DNA of 6,893 nucleotides from the NCBI GenBank assembly GCA_937983065.1, contig CALKAL010000083.1, forward strand, positions 1 through 6,893, given 5' to 3'. Below the pieces are notes generated by a model. It was not told the origin of the DNA. It saw only the letters and a list, made by a program, of their open reading frames with translations, and ran no database searches. Of the stretch, positions 5,660 through 6,893 are shown one piece after another. This DNA is from an uncultured Bacillaceae bacterium (lineage in GTDB: Bacteria; Bacillota; Bacilli; Bacillales; Alkalibacillaceae). The stretch's first letter is position 1; each line of letters starts with the position of its first letter. The position numbers and the translations under genes were made by a program.

Positions 5660-5971
5660 TTAGTCTGGAATTCCAAGTGCTATTTTAGCATAACGGGACA
5701 TACGATCTTTAGACCACGGAGGATTCCAAACGAGATTAACAGCCGTATCTTTGACTTCAGGTATATCTGATAATACGCGTTTTACATCTTGTTCAATGTG
5801 ACCAGCTAGTGGACATCCCATCGTCGTCAACGTCATCGTAACCGTCGCTAGCCCAGCTTCATCAAGATCGACTCCGTATACTAAGCCTAAATTAACAATA
5901 TCAATACCTAATTCAGGGTCAATCACGTTCTCTAATGCACCCATTAGGTTATCTTCTAATGCTTGATCCAT
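5660..5971 (-). CDS. yitW: Fe-S cluster assembly factor of the MIP18/SufT (DUF59) family, YitW-like
   Basis: Proteins of this family help mature iron-sulfur proteins in the cytoplasm. The sequence is close to B. subtilis YitW as I recall it. Key features are DPELGIDIVNLGLVY (18-32), the TTMGCPLAG segment with the conserved Cys53, and WNPPW (82-86) followed by MSRYAKIALGI. The 103-residue length is typical. I choose the ATG at 5971: AAGGAGG lies seven bases upstream, while the ATG at 5977 leaves only one base. The gene is single, has its own TATAAT promoter and ends at the terminator shared with uppP. It is not next to the suf operon here. Confidence 0.95.
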   Translation of the reverse strand: MDQALEDNLMGALENVIDPELGIDIVNLGLVYGVDLDEAGLATVTMTLTTMGCPLAGHIEQDVKRVLSDIPEVKDTAVNLVWNPPWSKDRMSRYAKIALGIPD

Positions 5972-6002
5972 GATCATTCCTCCTTCAACAATCTATACTT
6001 AT

Positions 6003-6031
6003 ATTATACACATGTTTTAAGGTTTTTTTAA
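6003..6031 (-). promoter_or_regulatory. Probable promoter of yitW
   Basis: On the minus strand, a perfect TATAAT (6003-6008) has a weak -35 TTAAAA (6026-6031) 17 bases away. The start point would be near 5996, giving a leader of about 25 bases. A Fur-like box lies just upstream of the -35. Confidence 0.55.
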
Positions 6032-6037
6032 GGGGAA

Positions 6038-6052
6038 TGATAACAATTCTCA
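6038..6052. promoter_or_regulatory. Fur-like 7-1-7 inverted repeat
   Basis: TGATAACAATTCTCA matches the Bacillus Fur core TGATAATnATTATCA at 12 of 14 defined positions. It lies between the divergent yitW and flavin reductase promoters. Both products are plausibly tied to iron or redox state, but the surroundings are AT-rich, so a chance match is possible. PerR or Zur boxes have a similar form. Confidence 0.35.
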
Positions 6053-6078
6053 AATAACAATGATAAACTTCTCTTGAA

Positions 6079-6111
6079 AGGTTGAATAATATCTTGGCCA
6101 CAACCTACAAT
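6079..6111 (+). promoter_or_regulatory. Candidate promoter and operator of the flavin reductase gene
   Basis: TTGAAT (6082-6087) and TACAAT (6106-6111) have an 18-base spacer; transcription would start near 6118, 30 bases before the ATG. An inverted repeat AGGTTG (6079-6084) / CAACCT (6101-6106), with TGGCCA between the arms, overlaps both boxes. This layout suits a repressor binding site, but the regulator is unknown. Confidence 0.4.
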
Positions 6112-6147
6112 CACAATAGGTAAACAGTAACCATTGAGGTGGTAAAT

Positions 6148-6771
6148 ATGAAATCAATCAATCCGAATCAGTTAACTCAAAAAGAAAATTATAAGCTTTT
6201 AAGCGGTAGTATTGTCCCAAGACCGATTGCACTTATAACATCCGAGCATGAAAATGGAAAAATAAATGCTGCTCCGTTTAGTTTTTTTAATATGGTCTCA
6301 TCAAATCCACCGTTAATTGTTGTATCGATTGGAAGAGTTGATGGAAAAATTCATAAGCATACAGCTAAAAATATTTTGCGGAATAAACAGTTTGTCGTTC
6401 ATCTGCCTCATTTAGACTTACTTCATCAATTGAATGAAACATCAGCTCCATATTCTGAAGGGGTAAGTGAAGTCGAAAAGGCGGATTTAACATTGACAGA
6501 AAGTACTATCGTTAACGTTCCAGCGATAAAGGAGGCCAAGCTGCGTTTAGAGTGTGAATTGTTCAAAACAATACCATTAGGAGAAGACGGGCACATTCAA
6601 AACGATCTTATCATTGGAAAAGTCGTATATTATCATTTTGCAGATGATGTTTATGAGGATGGATATATTAATGTTAAGGCATTAGATCCAATTGCTCGAC
6701 TTGCAGGACCAAATTATGCGAATTTAAACGAAGAAATTTATTTACCCCGACCGACCACAGCCGATGAATGA
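6148..6771 (+). CDS. Flavin reductase-like FMN-binding protein (DIM6/NTAB family)
   Basis: The 207-residue protein is an FMN-binding split-barrel protein of the flavin reductase-like family. Members reduce flavins or other substrates with NAD(P)H, or act as partners of monooxygenases. Typical motifs are SIVPRPIALITS (21-32), the NAAPFSFFNMVSSNPPL stretch (40-56) followed by IVVSIG, HTAKNI (71-76) and ARLAGPNYA (183-191). The ATG at 6148 is chosen because GAGGTGG lies five bases upstream; the in-frame GTG at 6139 lies inside that site. The true substrate is unknown, and no partner oxygenase is adjacent. The gene is divergent from yitW and has no clear terminator before the repeat at the window end. 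Confidence 0.92.
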   Translation: MKSINPNQLTQKENYKLLSGSIVPRPIALITSEHENGKINAAPFSFFNMVSSNPPLIVVSIGRVDGKIHKHTAKNILRNKQFVVHLPHLDLLHQLNETSAPYSEGVSEVEKADLTLTESTIVNVPAIKEAKLRLECELFKTIPLGEDGHIQNDLIIGKVVYYHFADDVYEDGYINVKALDPIARLAGPNYANLNEEIYLPRPTTADE

Positions 6772-6852
6772 TTGTTAAGAATTTGAAGTTGGACATTTTT
6801 AAAAGGATTAACCATAATATCGAATATATAACTAACCAAGCTCTGGAAATAT

Positions 6853-6893
6853 ACGTAGACTCCTGCGGGAAGAAGAGCCTAGGTGAGACCCCG
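6853..6893. repeat. Start of a Bacillaceae dispersed repeat, cut by the window end
   Basis: The last 41 bases are clearly richer in GC than the DNA before them. They contain ACTCCTGCGGGA and GGTGAGACCCCG, segments I recognise from an intergenic repeat scattered in many copies through Bacillaceae genomes. Its continuation normally contains CCCCGCAG and would pair with CTGCGGG to form a long stem. That part lies outside the window, so the extent and the fold cannot be checked here. Confidence 0.65.

Noticed and set aside
1..6893. CRISPR array, tRNA, rRNA, transposase, toxin-antitoxin or other defence system
   Set aside because: No regularly spaced repeats, cloverleaf, transposase motif or toxin-antitoxin-like gene pair was found by reading both strands.

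Overview
The window looks like a piece of a low-GC Firmicute chromosome, most probably from a member of the Bacillaceae. The evidence is base composition, strong AGGAGG-type ribosome binding sites, a FapR-type operator in front of fabH-fabF, and the Bacillus-type neighbourhood med/fabH/fabF/yjzD. The species cannot be told from the sequence.

Left part (1-4045), all genes on the minus strand. Read in the direction of transcription, the order is a small degenerate Rossmann protein (3584-4045), the lipoprotein Med (2519-3472), then fabH (1486-2424) and fabF (232-1470). FabH starts and FabF extends fatty acid chains (type II FAS). Their promoter carries a FapR-like box, which ties the operon to malonyl-CoA levels. 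A strong terminator (129-163) ends the operon. The comZ gene, which follows med in Bacillus subtilis, is missing here. Beyond the terminator lies a gene-free stretch with a perfect 12-bp inverted repeat (34-68).

Middle part (4046-5656). A divergent intergenic region separates the Rossmann-like gene from yjzD (plus), a 60-residue two-helix membrane protein. yjzD converges on a small minus-strand gene for an Sm-like protein with a Gly/Tyr-rich tail (4391-4720), and the two share a hairpin. uppP (plus, 4791-5609), an undecaprenyl-diphosphatase of cell wall lipid recycling, is divergent from that small gene. A perfect 14-bp palindrome lies between its -10 box and its ribosome binding site.

Right part (5618-6893). 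uppP and yitW (minus, a SufT/MIP18-type Fe-S assembly factor) converge on a very strong bidirectional terminator. yitW and a flavin reductase-like gene (plus) diverge from a 176-bp region that holds a Fur-like 7-1-7 box and a second inverted repeat. The window ends inside a GC-richer dispersed repeat of the kind scattered through Bacillaceae genomes.

Several starts were set by ribosome binding site position and differ from the longest reading frame: fabH, med, the Sm-like gene, yitW and the flavin reductase. Four of the nine genes start with GTG. This is mostly an ordinary core-genome region, and I see no convincing new multi-gene system. The most interesting items are the Sm-like Gly/Tyr protein, the intergenic palindromes, the degraded Rossmann protein and the two repeats at the window edges.
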